Shown piece by piece: positions 1-9,495 of a stretch of DNA of 64,000 bases. The notes under the pieces were generated by a model. It ran no database searches. It was not told the origin of the DNA and was given only the letters and a program-made list of their open reading frames with translations. The translations under genes were made by a program, and so were the position numbers. Source of the DNA: Ensifer adhaerens. Lineage in GTDB: Bacteria > Pseudomonadota > Alphaproteobacteria > Rhizobiales > Rhizobiaceae. The stretch covers positions 372,001 to 436,000 of the forward strand of contig NZ_CP083349.1 in NCBI RefSeq assembly GCF_020035535.1, in the 5' to 3' direction. The first letter of the stretch is position 1, and every line of letters starts with the position of its first letter.

Positions 1-1
1 C

Positions 2-1237
<1,236 letters not shown>

Positions 1238-1264
1238 CGGGACACGATATATCCTCCCGCCTCG

Positions 1265-1290
1265 GGGCCTCCTTCGGGAGGCCCTTTTTT
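1265..1290 (+). terminator. Rho-independent terminator of mmsA
   Basis: A perfect 8-bp stem (GGGCCTCC/GGAGGCCC) with a TTC loop starts 28 bases after the mmsA stop and is followed by six T. Confidence 0.85.
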
Positions 1291-1472
1291 GTTGCATTCG
1301 GCGATACGACACAACTAATTTGCGAGTCGTGGGCAAGGGTCGTGAATTGACCGCTGCTCCAACGGCAGCTTGGTGGGCGGGGGCGCACCAGACGAATTGT
1401 GTTGGATCATGTGCAGCCGGAGTGCCGTTGCGGCGCGGCCGGTGTACGAAGAGTGGTCAGAGGGGGACCATC

Positions 1473-1823
1473 ATGGTCGTGTCTGAAACGACGGCGCTTG
1501 AAGCAGCACCGACGCGCGATGTGTCGATCGATTTTCACCGTTTCTCGTTCATGGGGAGCGGCAAGGAATACTTCGGCATCTGGATCGTCAACGTGTTTTT
1601 GACGATCGTCACGGTTGGCATTTATTCCGCCTGGGCGAAGGTTCGGCGCAATAGGTATTTTTACGGAAATACGGTTCTGCTCGGTCGAGCCTTTGAATAC
1701 CATGCCAAAGGCAAGCAGATCCTGATCGGGCGGGTAATCGTTTTCGGCTATCGGTTCGGGTGTCGAGGATGTCCTGGTACAGGGCGCCGGTCTGCTTTCG
1801 CTATCCTATTCGCGCGGTGCTGA
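1473..1823 (+). pseudogene. DUF898 (YjgN-like) membrane protein, truncated
   Basis: The ATG at 1473 begins a polytopic membrane protein. The text HRFSFMGSGKEYFGIWIVN followed by VGIYSAWAKVRRNRYFYGNT is characteristic of DUF898/YjgN. Recognisable homology stops after about 90 residues (GKQILIGRVIVFG), near base 1748. The frame then runs on in unrelated residues to a stop at 1823, while an M48-peptidase C-terminus appears in another frame. Full-length DUF898 proteins exceed 300 residues, so this copy has lost its C-terminal part. I infer one deletion that removed the ends of two adjacent genes. Confidence 0.75.
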
Positions 1824-2025
1824 AAGTGCCGCAGACAGGCACTCGGTCGAGCTGATGCAGACGGCAGGGCGAGACCCGACGGCCGCTGCGCGCTTTTTCG
1901 ACCTGTTCGAAGACAAGCTCGGCGCTCGCGGCAGCACCAACATCCTGTCGACCCATCCCGGTACGCCGGAACGACGCCAGGCGATCCTCGATTACGCTGC
2001 GGAGTTGCGCGCCAAGGCGCAGTAA
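1753..2025 (+). pseudogene. M48-family metallopeptidase, C-terminal fragment
   Basis: In a different frame from the DUF898 remnant, the sequence encodes about 90 residues ending at a TAA (2023-2025). It carries ESAADRHSVELMQTAGRDP and LSTHPGTPERRQAI, both typical of the C-terminal half of M48 Zn-peptidases. The HExxH zinc site and signal peptide are missing and there is no suitable start codon. DUF898 and M48 genes are commonly neighbours in rhizobia (recollection, not checked). Confidence 0.7.
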
Positions 2026-2062
2026 CCTCTGGCGCTTGCCGCGCACGCGGCATCTCGAAACG

Positions 2063-2088
2063 AAAACAGCGGGCCTTGGCCCGCTGTT
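2063..2088 (-). terminator. terminator of the iron-binding protein gene
   Basis: An 11-bp perfect stem (AACAGCGGGCC/GGCCCGCTGTT) with a two-base loop. The A-run on the + strand gives a U-run for the leftward transcript that ends at 2114. It could also stop rightward read-through of the pseudogene pair. Confidence 0.7.
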
Positions 2089-2113
2089 CCTGTCTTGTGA
2101 TCCGGCTTGTTGA

Positions 2114-3154
2114 TCAGTCCTGCGGACCGTCGTTGTAGCCGACCTTGTCGACCAGTTCCGAAGCCTTCTTGCGGTTCGCCGCGATATCCGCGAGCGGCAG
2201 TTCGTCCGGCTTGATCGTGCCGAAGGACTTCACGACATCAGACGGTTCGGCGCCCGGCAGGACCGGATACTCGAATACCTGCTCGGCGTAGATCTTCTGG
2301 GCTTCGCCTTCCGACAGATATTCCATCAGCTTCAGCGCGTTGTCCTTGTTCGGAGCATTCTTGGCGAGCGCCATGCCCGAGATGTTGACGTGCGTGCCGC
2401 GATCCTTCGCATTGGGGAAGAGCACCTTGATGGCGGCCGCCCATTCCTTCTGTTCGGGCTCCTTCTCGTTGGTCATCATCAGACCGACATAGTAGGTGTT
2501 GCCGAGTGCCAGATCGCATTCGCCGGCGAGGATCGCCTTGGCCTGGTCGCGGTCGCCGCCATCCGGCTTCTTCGCGAGATTGTTCTTGAGGCCCGTCAGC
2601 CACTTCTCGGTCTCGGCTTCGCCGTGGTGGGCGATCATCGAGGCGAACAAGCCGATATTGTAGGAGTGCTGGCCGTCACGCGTGCAGATCTTGCCCTTCC
2701 ACTTCGGATCGGCAAGTTCCTCATAGGTGATGTCGTCCTGGGTAACGCGCTCCTTGGAAGCATAGACGACGCGGCCGCGGGTGGTGAGGCCGAACCAGTT
2801 GCCCTCAGGATCGCGGAAGTGCGCCGGGATGTCCTTGTTGATCGTCTCGTTGACGACCGGCTGCGTGACGCCCGCGTCCTTGGCTTCGGTCAGGCGGCTG
2901 ATGTCGACGGTCAGGATAACGTCGGCCGGCGAGTTTGCGCCTTCGGCCTGGATGCGCTCCACGAGGCCCTTGTCGAGGAAGAGCACGTTGGTGGTGATGC
3001 CGGTTTCCTTGGTGAAGGCGTCGAGCAACGGTTTGATCAGATCGGGCTGCCGATAGGAGTAGATATTGACTTCACCATCTGCCCAGGCGGCGCTCGTCGT
3101 AAGCAGGGTTGCCGTCAGGGACAAAACGCCCATCGCGGCTCTTGAAACGGACAT
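2114..3154 (-). CDS. periplasmic iron(III)-binding protein of an ABC importer
   Basis: Extracytoplasmic binding protein of the FbpA/AfuA/FutA type that delivers ferric iron to an ABC permease. A signal peptide (SRAAMGVLSLTATLLTTSAAWA) precedes mature GEVNIYSYRQPDLIKPLLDA. The family hallmarks LTVDISRLTEA, KWKGKICTRDG and GNTYYVGLM are present, and the two tyrosines of the last motif fit the usual iron-ligand position. The start at 3154 is preferred over the upstream ATG at 3166 because GGAGG lies about 6 bases before it. No permease or ATPase gene is adjacent. It stands divergent to rirA, which suggests iron-dependent expression. Confidence 0.9.
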   Translation of the reverse strand: MSVSRAAMGVLSLTATLLTTSAAWADGEVNIYSYRQPDLIKPLLDAFTKETGITTNVLFLDKGLVERIQAEGANSPADVILTVDISRLTEAKDAGVTQPVVNETINKDIPAHFRDPEGNWFGLTTRGRVVYASKERVTQDDITYEELADPKWKGKICTRDGQHSYNIGLFASMIAHHGEAETEKWLTGLKNNLAKKPDGGDRDQAKAILAGECDLALGNTYYVGLMMTNEKEPEQKEWAAAIKVLFPNAKDRGTHVNISGMALAKNAPNKDNALKLMEYLSEGEAQKIYAEQVFEYPVLPGAEPSDVVKSFGTIKPDELPLADIAANRKKASELVDKVGYNDGPQD

Positions 3155-3275
3155 CGCTTCCTCCATTTTCTTGTTTGCGTTAAGTTAACAAAATCGCTCA
3201 TCTTTCTGACCGCAGCGCCGTAAACAGTCAATCGGGAAACGGTTAATGCTCAAGAAGAAGTGATTTTTCGAGCTT

Positions 3276-3292
3276 TTTGGAATTGTTCCAAA
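3276..3292. promoter_or_regulatory. Irr-type iron control element upstream of rirA
   Basis: The 17-bp perfect palindrome TTTGGAATTGTTCCAAA (7-bp arms, 3-base spacer) is one base away, in each arm, from the published Irr/ICE consensus TTTAGAA-N3-TTCTAAA of alphaproteobacteria. It lies about 55 bases before the rirA start, inside the divergent rirA/iron-binding-protein region. Repression of rirA by Irr under iron limitation is described in Agrobacterium; here it is inferred from the site alone. Confidence 0.7.
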
Positions 3293-3346
3293 CTACGATC
3301 CGTCCTATATGATGAACTCGTGAACCTCTCGATGCCGGAGTGAATG

Positions 3347-3811
3347 ATGCGTCTGACGAAGCAAACGAACTACGCGGTTCGCATGTTGATGTACTGCGCC
3401 GCCAACGGAGAAAAGCTCAGCCGCATTCCCGAAATCGCCAGGGCCTACGGCGTTTCGGAGTTGTTTCTCTTCAAGATTTTGCAGCCGCTGACCAAGGCTG
3501 GCCTGGTCGAGACGGTTCGTGGCCGCAACGGCGGCGTCCGTCTGCCGAAGCCGGCATCGGCCATCACGCTGTTTGATGTCGTCAGGGTCACGGAAGACAG
3601 CTTCGCGATGGCTGAGTGCTTTGAGGCGGGCGAAATCGATTGTCCGCTCGTCGACAGCTGCGGCTTGAACGCGGCGCTCCGCAAGGCGCTCAACGCCTTC
3701 TTCGAAGTGCTTCAAGGTTACACGATCGACGACCTCGTCAAGGCGCGTCCGCAGATCAACTTCCTGCTCGGCCTCGAAGAGACCAAGCGTCCGCAGACGA
3801 CGGCCGCCTGA
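3347..3811 (+). CDS. rirA: RirA, Rrf2-family iron-sulfur regulator of iron responses
   Basis: Global iron-responsive repressor of rhizobia. The winged helix is N-terminal (MRLTKQTNYAVRMLMYCA, with recognition region VSELFLFKILQPLTKAGLVE). The cluster-binding segment AECFEAGEIDCPLVDSC carries the three conserved cysteines. The end PQINFLLGLEE also matches RirA. Length (154 aa) is normal. The ATG at 3347 lies 6 bases after GGAG, whereas the ATG at 3344 is only 3 bases away, so 3347 is preferred. The neighbouring divergent gene encodes an iron-binding protein, consistent with the role. Confidence 0.95.
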   Translation: MRLTKQTNYAVRMLMYCAANGEKLSRIPEIARAYGVSELFLFKILQPLTKAGLVETVRGRNGGVRLPKPASAITLFDVVRVTEDSFAMAECFEAGEIDCPLVDSCGLNAALRKALNAFFEVLQGYTIDDLVKARPQINFLLGLEETKRPQTTAA

Positions 3812-3884
3812 CAATCCCGGACCCACTGCATGTCGCCTTGAATCGACCGCGATTTAAGGACAGAAACATGCAGCAAATCAAAGT

Positions 3885-3930
3885 GCTACGGCGACCTTTG
3901 CGCGTCCGACAGGACGCGCGGCGCCGTAGC
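3885..3930. repeat. intergenic nested palindrome after rirA
   Basis: The outer arms GCTACGGCG (3885-3893) and CGCCGTAGC (3922-3930) enclose inner arms GCGCGTCC (3900-3907) and GGACGCGC (3912-3919). The whole folds into a long hairpin between convergent rirA and the response regulator gene. Similar tgcgcgtc/gacgcgcg palindromes recur in rhizobial intergenic DNA (recollection). There is no T-run, so it is annotated as a palindromic element rather than a classical terminator. Confidence 0.5.
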
Positions 3931-3945
3931 GGAGATCGCTGGCAT

Positions 3946-4335
3946 TCACGCCTGCGGCAGATATTCCCGCAATATGAAATCGATCGCGGTCGGGTCGATT
4001 TCCGCCTTGTCGATACGGAAATCGGCGCCGTACTCCTCCAGATTCTGAAAATAGGCATCGGCCAGCGACGCCGAAATCACCCCGATCGGTCCGATGTAGC
4101 CCTGGTGCCGGAGCGCCGGTACCGTCTCGCGGAAATCGAGTTGCGGCTGAAGGCGGTTGTCCAGCAGGATCATCGACACCGGCTTGCCCGAGCGCAAGAA
4201 CGCAAGCGCGCCTTCCATCGTCTGGCAATAGTGCAGCTCGATCTCGATGTTGCTTACCTTGCGGATCAGCGCACGCAGGATCAGGTTCTCCGTCGGATCG
4301 TCGTCAACGAGCAGGATGTGAGCTTTTCGCGTCAT
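3946..4335 (-). CDS. single-domain response regulator
   Basis: A stand-alone CheY-like receiver of 129 aa. It shows the acidic pocket VDDDPTEN, the phosphoacceptor aspartate in ILLDNRL, a serine in GVISAS and the lysine in RIDKAE. There is no output domain. The ATG at 4335 begins MTRKAHILLVDD; a GTG at 4398 would add 21 non-conserved residues. It follows the LuxR-type gene on the same strand by about 73 bases, so the two may be co-transcribed. No histidine kinase is visible nearby. Confidence 0.85.
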   Translation of the reverse strand: MTRKAHILLVDDDPTENLILRALIRKVSNIEIELHYCQTMEGALAFLRSGKPVSMILLDNRLQPQLDFRETVPALRHQGYIGPIGVISASLADAYFQNLEEYGADFRIDKAEIDPTAIDFILREYLPQA

Positions 4336-4408
4336 GACCGATACCCTTGCTGATTTGCAGGCGTCCTGTTCATTGGGCGTGGCGTCATGGGATGCCACGC
4401 ATCGGCTG

Positions 4409-5122
4409 TCACTGGATGATCTGTTCCCGGATCGCTTTCGCCACCATCTGAGTGCGATTGACGACGTCGAGTTTCTTCAGGATCGTGGCGGTGTGAGAAT
4501 TCACTGTGTGCTCCGACACGGAAACGATGAGGGCGATCTCGCTTGCCGTCTTGCCGTGCGAGATCCATTTGAGGATTTCGGTCTCGCGTGGCGTCAGGCC
4601 CATTCCGGCCTTGTTGGCCAGCGCGATGCGGTGGAAGTAGTCGAAGGCTGAGACCGCGTCGTAGGCAACTTCGACATGTTCGGCGCGGCTGATGTCGTCG
4701 CCATCGCCGAGAAAGAGAACGGCGTAGCGCGCACCGGTCGCGGCCGCATGCACGGGCACGCTGAGAAGCAGATCGAAGCCGAGTTGCACGAGCAAATTCT
4801 GGCCGTTGCCGAACCCAGGGTCGTCCGTCCGCCAGACGGAGGAAATCGCCGACCTGTGCAGCGTCTTGTAGAAAAGCGAGTCACCGAAGCGGTGGCGCTT
4901 GTCGTACTCCTCCGCAAGCCCCGACGGGAGGTCGTGCAGCACCAGACGGGTGGAAAGCATGCAGGCATCGTTCTCGTTGCCGAGCTGCAGAATGCCGAAA
5001 TGGCTGAAGCCGAACCGGAGCGCCATGGTGTGGAAGATGCGAAAGAAGTCGACGCGGTTCAGCGCTTTCTCGAGCTCGTCGCGAAGATCGTACCGCCTGT
5101 GATTTTCCAGCAAAGCCGCCAC
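4409..5122 (-). CDS. LuxR-family transcriptional regulator with autoinducer-type domain
   Basis: 237 aa. The N-terminal two thirds has the layout of an autoinducer-binding domain (FGFSHFGILQL, then LPSGLAEEYDKRHRFGDSLF). The C-terminus is a standard LuxR helix-turn-helix: LTPRETEILKWISHGKTASE followed by IALIVSVSEHTVNSHTA. No luxI-type synthase is in the window, so it is an orphan regulator here. The GTG start at 5122 is used because a TAG lies a few codons upstream and no ATG occurs before residue 33. Confidence 0.85.
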   Translation of the reverse strand: MAALLENHRRYDLRDELEKALNRVDFFRIFHTMALRFGFSHFGILQLGNENDACMLSTRLVLHDLPSGLAEEYDKRHRFGDSLFYKTLHRSAISSVWRTDDPGFGNGQNLLVQLGFDLLLSVPVHAAATGARYAVLFLGDGDDISRAEHVEVAYDAVSAFDYFHRIALANKAGMGLTPRETEILKWISHGKTASEIALIVSVSEHTVNSHTATILKKLDVVNRTQMVAKAIREQIIQ

Positions 5123-5771
5123 GGAATGGCTATCCCCCTGTCGTCGCGCGGCAGTCTATCCGACACACCGGAGCGATCAACCGGCCAAGATCGGCGCCGG
5201 CATTGCTGGCAGCAAAGGTCATACCCGTCCCTCGGCAACCCAGCCGCAAGACGGCGAATTGCGAAAGGCGGCTGCCGGTCCCTCCCAAGGACGTCTGGGC
5301 ACGTCGATTGTCTCCCCCGAATTTTGTATACATTTTATTGCACAATCCCGCTGGTGATTTCTACCGTAGTATCTTGGGATTGACGGAAACCTGTCGGGGC
5401 CGAATCGCAGGCCCGTGCGGTCAATGTTCACATATTTCTCCAGCCAACCATTCACGCTAGAACGTGAACGGGCATCCGGGGCGATCGAAGCCCCGCTGGA
5501 GGTACTGACAGCGCGTGTGACAAACCTCGCGGAAGCAGCCGGAAAGCCTTCGTTCGAAGCTGTCGCGGCGCATTGATTCGTCAGTCAATTCTAAAACAGT
5601 GGACAGCTATCCCGGCTCTACTTGCGGGTGAATTTTTCGCATGGACAAATTTATGCGGCGACTTATTGCAATGCGACGCCAAATGTCGTTCCATCCGGCC
5701 TTGACCGGGGGGCAACGGCATTCCGCGTCAGGAAAACACGAGAACAAAAACAAATCTGGGAAGCAAAGCTC
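5123..5771. other. 650-bp intergenic region before dppA
   Basis: This stretch separates the leftward LuxR gene from dppA and must hold promoters for both. It contains a short candidate ORF (5424-5576) and a GC-rich inverted repeat near 5477-5495. An AT-rich patch at 5320-5345 includes TTGTATACA. I could not define a promoter or operator with confidence. Confidence 0.4.
5424..5576 (+). CDS. possible 50-residue hypothetical protein
   Basis: ATG at 5424 to TGA at 5574-5576, encoding MFTYFSSQPFTLERERASGA and a further 30 residues ending in EAVAAH. The composition is acidic, alanine-rich and soluble. There is no convincing Shine-Dalgarno sequence, and nothing about the family is recognised. It lies alone in the dppA upstream region. 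Confidence 0.25.
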   Translation: MFTYFSSQPFTLERERASGAIEAPLEVLTARVTNLAEAAGKPSFEAVAAH

Positions 5772-7367
5772 ATGAAAAAGCTCACTACTCTCTTTGCAGC
5801 GACGGCGCTTGCCACGCTGATGGCCGGCTCTGCCTGGTCGAAGACGTTCGTCTATTGCTCGGAAGGTTCGCCTGAGGGTTTTGACCCGGGCCTGTACACC
5901 GCCGGCACGACGTTCGACGCGGCTGCGCACACGGTCTACAACCGCCTGCTCGAGTTCAAGAAGGGCACGACCGAAGTCGAGCCGGGCCTCGCCGAGAGCT
6001 GGACCATCTCCGACGACGGTCTTGTGTACACCTTCAAGCTGCGTCCGGGCGTCAAGTTCCAGACGACCGAGTTCTTCACGCCGACCCGCGAGCTCACCGC
6101 CGATGACGTGGTGTTCTCTTATGAGCGCCAGCTGAAGGCTGATAACCCGTGGAACAAGTACATCACCGGCACTTCGTGGGAATATGCCGCCGGCATGGGC
6201 TTCCCGGAAGTCATCAAGTCGGTCGAGAAGGTTGACGACCTGACGGTCAAGTTCACCCTGACGCGCAAGGAAGCTCCGTTCCTCGCCAACATCGCGATGC
6301 CGTTCGCTTCGATCCTGTCGAAGGAATATGCCGACAAGCTGCAGGCCGAGGGCAAGATGGAACAGATGAACCAGATGCCGCTCGGCACCGGTCCGTTTGC
6401 TTTCGTCGCCTACCAGCAGGATGCGGTCATCCGCTACAAGGCAAACCCGGATTACTGGGGTGGCAAGCAGAAGATCGATGACCTCGTCTTCGCAATCACC
6501 ACCGACGCTTCGGTCCGCTACCAGAAGCTGCAGGCCGGCGAATGCCACCTGATGCCGTTCCCGAACGCTGCCGACGTCTCGAAGATGAAGGCTGACCCGA
6601 ACCTGAAGGTGATGGAACAGGCTGGACTCAACGTCTCCTACCTCGCCTACAACACGACCCAGGCTCCGTTCGACAAGCCGGAAGTGCGCAAGGCGCTGAA
6701 CAAGGCAATCAACAAGCAGGCAATCGTCGATGCCGTCTTCCAGGGCGCAGCCCAGCCGGCTGTCAACCCGATCCCGCCGACGATGTGGTCGTACAACGAC
6801 AAGATCGAAGACGACACCTACGAGCCTGAAGTCGCCAAGAAGATGCTTGAAGACGCAGGCGTCAAGGACCTGTCGATGAAGCTCTGGGCGATGCCGGTAT
6901 CGCGTCCGTACATGCTGAACGCTCGCCGTGCAGCTGAACTGATGCAGTCGGACTTCGCCAAGATCGGCGTCAAGGTCGAGATCGTCTCCTACGAATGGGC
7001 CGAATACCTCGACAAGTCCAAGGCCAAGGATCGTGACGGTGCCGTCATCCTCGGCTGGACCGGCGACAACGGCGACCCGGACAACTTCCTCGACACGCTT
7101 CTCGGCTGCAACGCTGTCGGCGGCAACAACCGTGCACAGTGGTGCAACCAGGAATTCGACGCTCTCGTGAAGAAGGCGAAGGAAACCTCTGATCCCGCAG
7201 AGCGCACCAAGCTCTACGAAGAGGCGCAGGTCGTCTTCAAGCGCGAAGCGCCGTGGGCGACGATCGACCACTCGCTCTCGGTCGTGCCGATGCGCAAGAA
7301 CGTCGAGGGCTTCGTTCAGAGCCCGCTTGGCGATTTTGCCTTCGACGGCGTGGACATCACCGAGTAA
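5772..7367 (+). CDS. dppA: periplasmic dipeptide-binding protein
   Basis: SBP family 5 protein that captures dipeptides for the Dpp importer. The start at 5772 gives a signal peptide (MKKLTTLFAATALATLMAGS, then AWS) and mature KTFVYCSEGSPEGFDPGLYT, which is very close to E. coli DppA. LTADDVVFSYERQ and LGTGPFAFVAYQQDAVIRYK are further family signatures. Length (531 aa) is typical. The ORF stays open upstream to 5622, but only 5772 gives a secretion signal. It is the first gene of dppABCDF; a hairpin after the stop probably keeps dppA expression above that of the permease genes. Confidence 0.93.
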   Translation: MKKLTTLFAATALATLMAGSAWSKTFVYCSEGSPEGFDPGLYTAGTTFDAAAHTVYNRLLEFKKGTTEVEPGLAESWTISDDGLVYTFKLRPGVKFQTTEFFTPTRELTADDVVFSYERQLKADNPWNKYITGTSWEYAAGMGFPEVIKSVEKVDDLTVKFTLTRKEAPFLANIAMPFASILSKEYADKLQAEGKMEQMNQMPLGTGPFAFVAYQQDAVIRYKANPDYWGGKQKIDDLVFAITTDASVRYQKLQAGECHLMPFPNAADVSKMKADPNLKVMEQAGLNVSYLAYNTTQAPFDKPEVRKALNKAINKQAIVDAVFQGAAQPAVNPIPPTMWSYNDKIEDDTYEPEVAKKMLEDAGVKDLSMKLWAMPVSRPYMLNARRAAELMQSDFAKIGVKVEIVSYEWAEYLDKSKAKDRDGAVILGWTGDNGDPDNFLDTLLGCNAVGGNNRAQWCNQEFDALVKKAKETSDPAERTKLYEEAQVVFKREAPWATIDHSLSVVPMRKNVEGFVQSPLGDFAFDGVDITE

Positions 7368-7387
7368 TTTAGTTAACTGATCCTTAA

Positions 7388-7420
7388 GGGGGCGTTTGCC
7401 GAAGGCAAGCGCCCCTCTTT
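7388..7420 (+). terminator. attenuating hairpin between dppA and dppB
   Basis: GGGGGCGTTTGCC and GGCAAGCGCCCC form a long stem with a GAA loop, followed by a short T-rich stretch. It lies 20 bases after dppA and upstream of the rest of the operon, the usual position for partial termination or 3'-end stabilisation in binding-protein operons. Confidence 0.65.
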
Positions 7421-7570
7421 GCATCCACTATAGCGACCCGAGCTCCATCTGGAGCGCAAAAGGTCGCTGTGGCATTTCGACTTGCTGCACGCTTCGCCGT
7501 TGAGTGGGAAAGCATGCAGTGGTGCCAGCGGCGGGATACAATGCCGCGGCAACATGGCGCGGGGTTTAAA

Positions 7571-8575
7571 ATGTTCCGATTTCTCTTGGGGCGACTGGCT
7601 GTCCTGATTCCGACTTTCGTCGGGGTCTCCATCATCGCCTTCTCCTTCATTCGCCTTCTTCCGGGCGATCCGGTCGCGCTGCTTTCGGGCGAGCGCGTAA
7701 TGTCGCCGGAGCGACATGCGGAAATCTCACACGCACTCGGCTTCGACCGGCCGATCGTGGTGCAATACCTCGATTACCTCTGGGGCGTGCTCCATGGTGA
7801 TTTCGGCACCTCGATCGTGACCAAGAAGCCGGTCATCGACCAGTTCTTCGATCTGTTCCCGGCGACCGTCGAGCTTTCGCTCTGCGCGATCCTGTTTGCG
7901 GTCATCCTCGGCATTCCTGCCGGCGTCATCGCTGCGATCAAGCGCGGTTCGGCCGTCGACCAGGCGATGATGGGAACCGCTCTCGTCGGCTTCTCCATGC
8001 CGATCTTCTGGTGGGGCCTACTGCTCATCATGCTGGTTTCCGGCATGCTGCAGTGGACGCCGGTCTCGGGTCGCATCTCGCTGATGTACTTCTTCCCGCC
8101 GGTCACGGGCTTCATGCTGGTGGACTCGCTGTTGTCGGGTCAGGCGGGCGCGTTCAAGTCGGCGGTCAGTCACCTGATCCTTCCGACGATCGTTCTCGGC
8201 ACCATTCCGCTTGCGGTCATTGCGCGCCAGACACGCTCGGCGATGCTGGAAGTTCTCTCCGAAGATTACGTGCGCACGGCGCGCGCCAAGGGGCTTTCGA
8301 CCTTCCGGGTCGTCGGCGTCCATGCGCTGCGCAACGCGATGATCCCGGTGGTCACGACCATCGGCCTGCAGGTGGGTGTCATGCTCGCCGGCGCGATCCT
8401 GACCGAAACGATCTTCTCCTGGCCGGGCATCGGCAAGTGGATGGTGGATTCGGTATCGCGTCGCGACTACGCCGTTATCCAGGGTGGCCTCCTGGTCATC
8501 GCCGCGGTGATCATGCTGGTCAACCTCATTGTCGACCTGCTCTACGGTCTCATCAATCCGCGCATCAGGCACTAG
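7571..8575 (+). CDS. dppB: dipeptide ABC transporter permease DppB
   Basis: Inner-membrane permease of the Dpp importer. The N-terminus FRFLLGRLAVLIPTFVGVS, then IIAFSFIRLLPGDPV, is diagnostic for DppB/OppB. The EAA-loop region contains EDYVRTARAKGLSTFRVVGV. About six membrane helices are expected; length (334 aa) is normal. The ATG at 7571 matches the family start; an in-frame ATG at 7541 would add a non-conserved extension. dppC follows after 9 bases. Confidence 0.92.
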   Translation: MFRFLLGRLAVLIPTFVGVSIIAFSFIRLLPGDPVALLSGERVMSPERHAEISHALGFDRPIVVQYLDYLWGVLHGDFGTSIVTKKPVIDQFFDLFPATVELSLCAILFAVILGIPAGVIAAIKRGSAVDQAMMGTALVGFSMPIFWWGLLLIMLVSGMLQWTPVSGRISLMYFFPPVTGFMLVDSLLSGQAGAFKSAVSHLILPTIVLGTIPLAVIARQTRSAMLEVLSEDYVRTARAKGLSTFRVVGVHALRNAMIPVVTTIGLQVGVMLAGAILTETIFSWPGIGKWMVDSVSRRDYAVIQGGLLVIAAVIMLVNLIVDLLYGLINPRIRH

Positions 8576-8584
8576 GAGGGCGTC

Positions 8585-9493
8585 ATGTCTCAAGCTGCTG
8601 CTACAAGCACCGTTTCGACCGATCCGTCCCGCCGGGCGCGACTGGCCGAGTTCTGGTATTACTTCTCCGAGAACCGCGGCGCCGTCATCGGCCTCGTGTT
8701 CTTCCTGCTCCTCGTCCTGCTGGCGATCTTTGCGCCGTGGGTCGCGCCCCATGATCCGGTGGCGCAGTACCGTGATGCGGTTCTGGTGCCGCCGATCTGG
8801 CAGGAGGGCGGCCGCGCCGGCTTCCTGCTCGGCACCGACGCCGTCGGCCGTGACATGCTGTCCCGCCTGATCTACGGCACGCGCTTCTCGCTGTTCGTCG
8901 GTGTCATCGTCACGACCCTGTCGCTCGTCGGCGGCATCGCGCTCGGCGTCATCGCCGGCTACTTCCGTGGCTGGGTCGACACCGTCATCATGCGCGTGAT
9001 GGACATCATCCTCGCCTTCCCGTCGCTGCTGCTCGCCCTGGTGCTGGTGGCGGTTCTCGGCCCGGGCCTGGTCAACGCCATGATCGCGATCGCGCTCGTC
9101 TTCCAGCCGCACTTCGTGCGCCTGACGCGCGCTGCCGTCATGAGCGAAAAGACCCGTGACTACGTCGTCGCCGCCAAGGTTGCCGGTGCCGGCCACGGCC
9201 GCCTGATGTTCAAGACGATCCTGCCGAACTGCATGGCGCCGCTGATCGTCCAGGCGACGCTTTCCTTCTCGAGCGCGATCCTCGACGCTGCAGCCCTCGG
9301 CTTCCTCGGCATGGGTGCTCAGCCGCCGACACCGGAATGGGGCACGATGCTCGCCGAAGCCCGCGAGTTCATCAGCAGCCATTGGTGGGTGGTCACGCTT
9401 CCGGGTATCGCGATCCTGATCACGGTGCTGGCGATCAACCTGATGGGTGACGGCCTGCGCGATGCACTCGATCCCAAGCTGAAGAGGTCCTGA
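8585..9493 (+). CDS. dppC: dipeptide ABC transporter permease DppC
   Basis: Second permease subunit, 302 aa. It shows the DppC/OppC pattern: a cytoplasmic N-terminus, first helix VIGLVFFLLLVLLAIFAPWV, the loop LLGTDAVGRDMLSRLIYGTR, and the EAA-region segment TRDYVVAAKVAGAGHGRL. It is preceded by AGGAGG and begins 9 bases after dppB. Nothing unusual was noted. Confidence 0.92.
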   Translation: MSQAAATSTVSTDPSRRARLAEFWYYFSENRGAVIGLVFFLLLVLLAIFAPWVAPHDPVAQYRDAVLVPPIWQEGGRAGFLLGTDAVGRDMLSRLIYGTRFSLFVGVIVTTLSLVGGIALGVIAGYFRGWVDTVIMRVMDIILAFPSLLLALVLVAVLGPGLVNAMIAIALVFQPHFVRLTRAAVMSEKTRDYVVAAKVAGAGHGRLMFKTILPNCMAPLIVQATLSFSSAILDAAALGFLGMGAQPPTPEWGTMLAEAREFISSHWWVVTLPGIAILITVLAINLMGDGLRDALDPKLKRS

Positions 9494-9495
9494 TC

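Noticed and set aside
3155..3260. Possible RirA (IRO) box before the iron-binding gene
   Set aside because: The nearest match is TGA-N9-TTA rather than TGA-N9-TCA; too weak to call.
5607..7424. 605-codon open frame antisense to dppA
   Set aside because: High-GC DNA keeps the antisense frame open opposite real genes; no domain, no start signal and full overlap with a clear dppA.
8018..9382. 454-codon frame antisense to dppB/dppC
   Set aside because: Composition is the His/Asp/Arg-rich pattern of a codon shadow; no motif.
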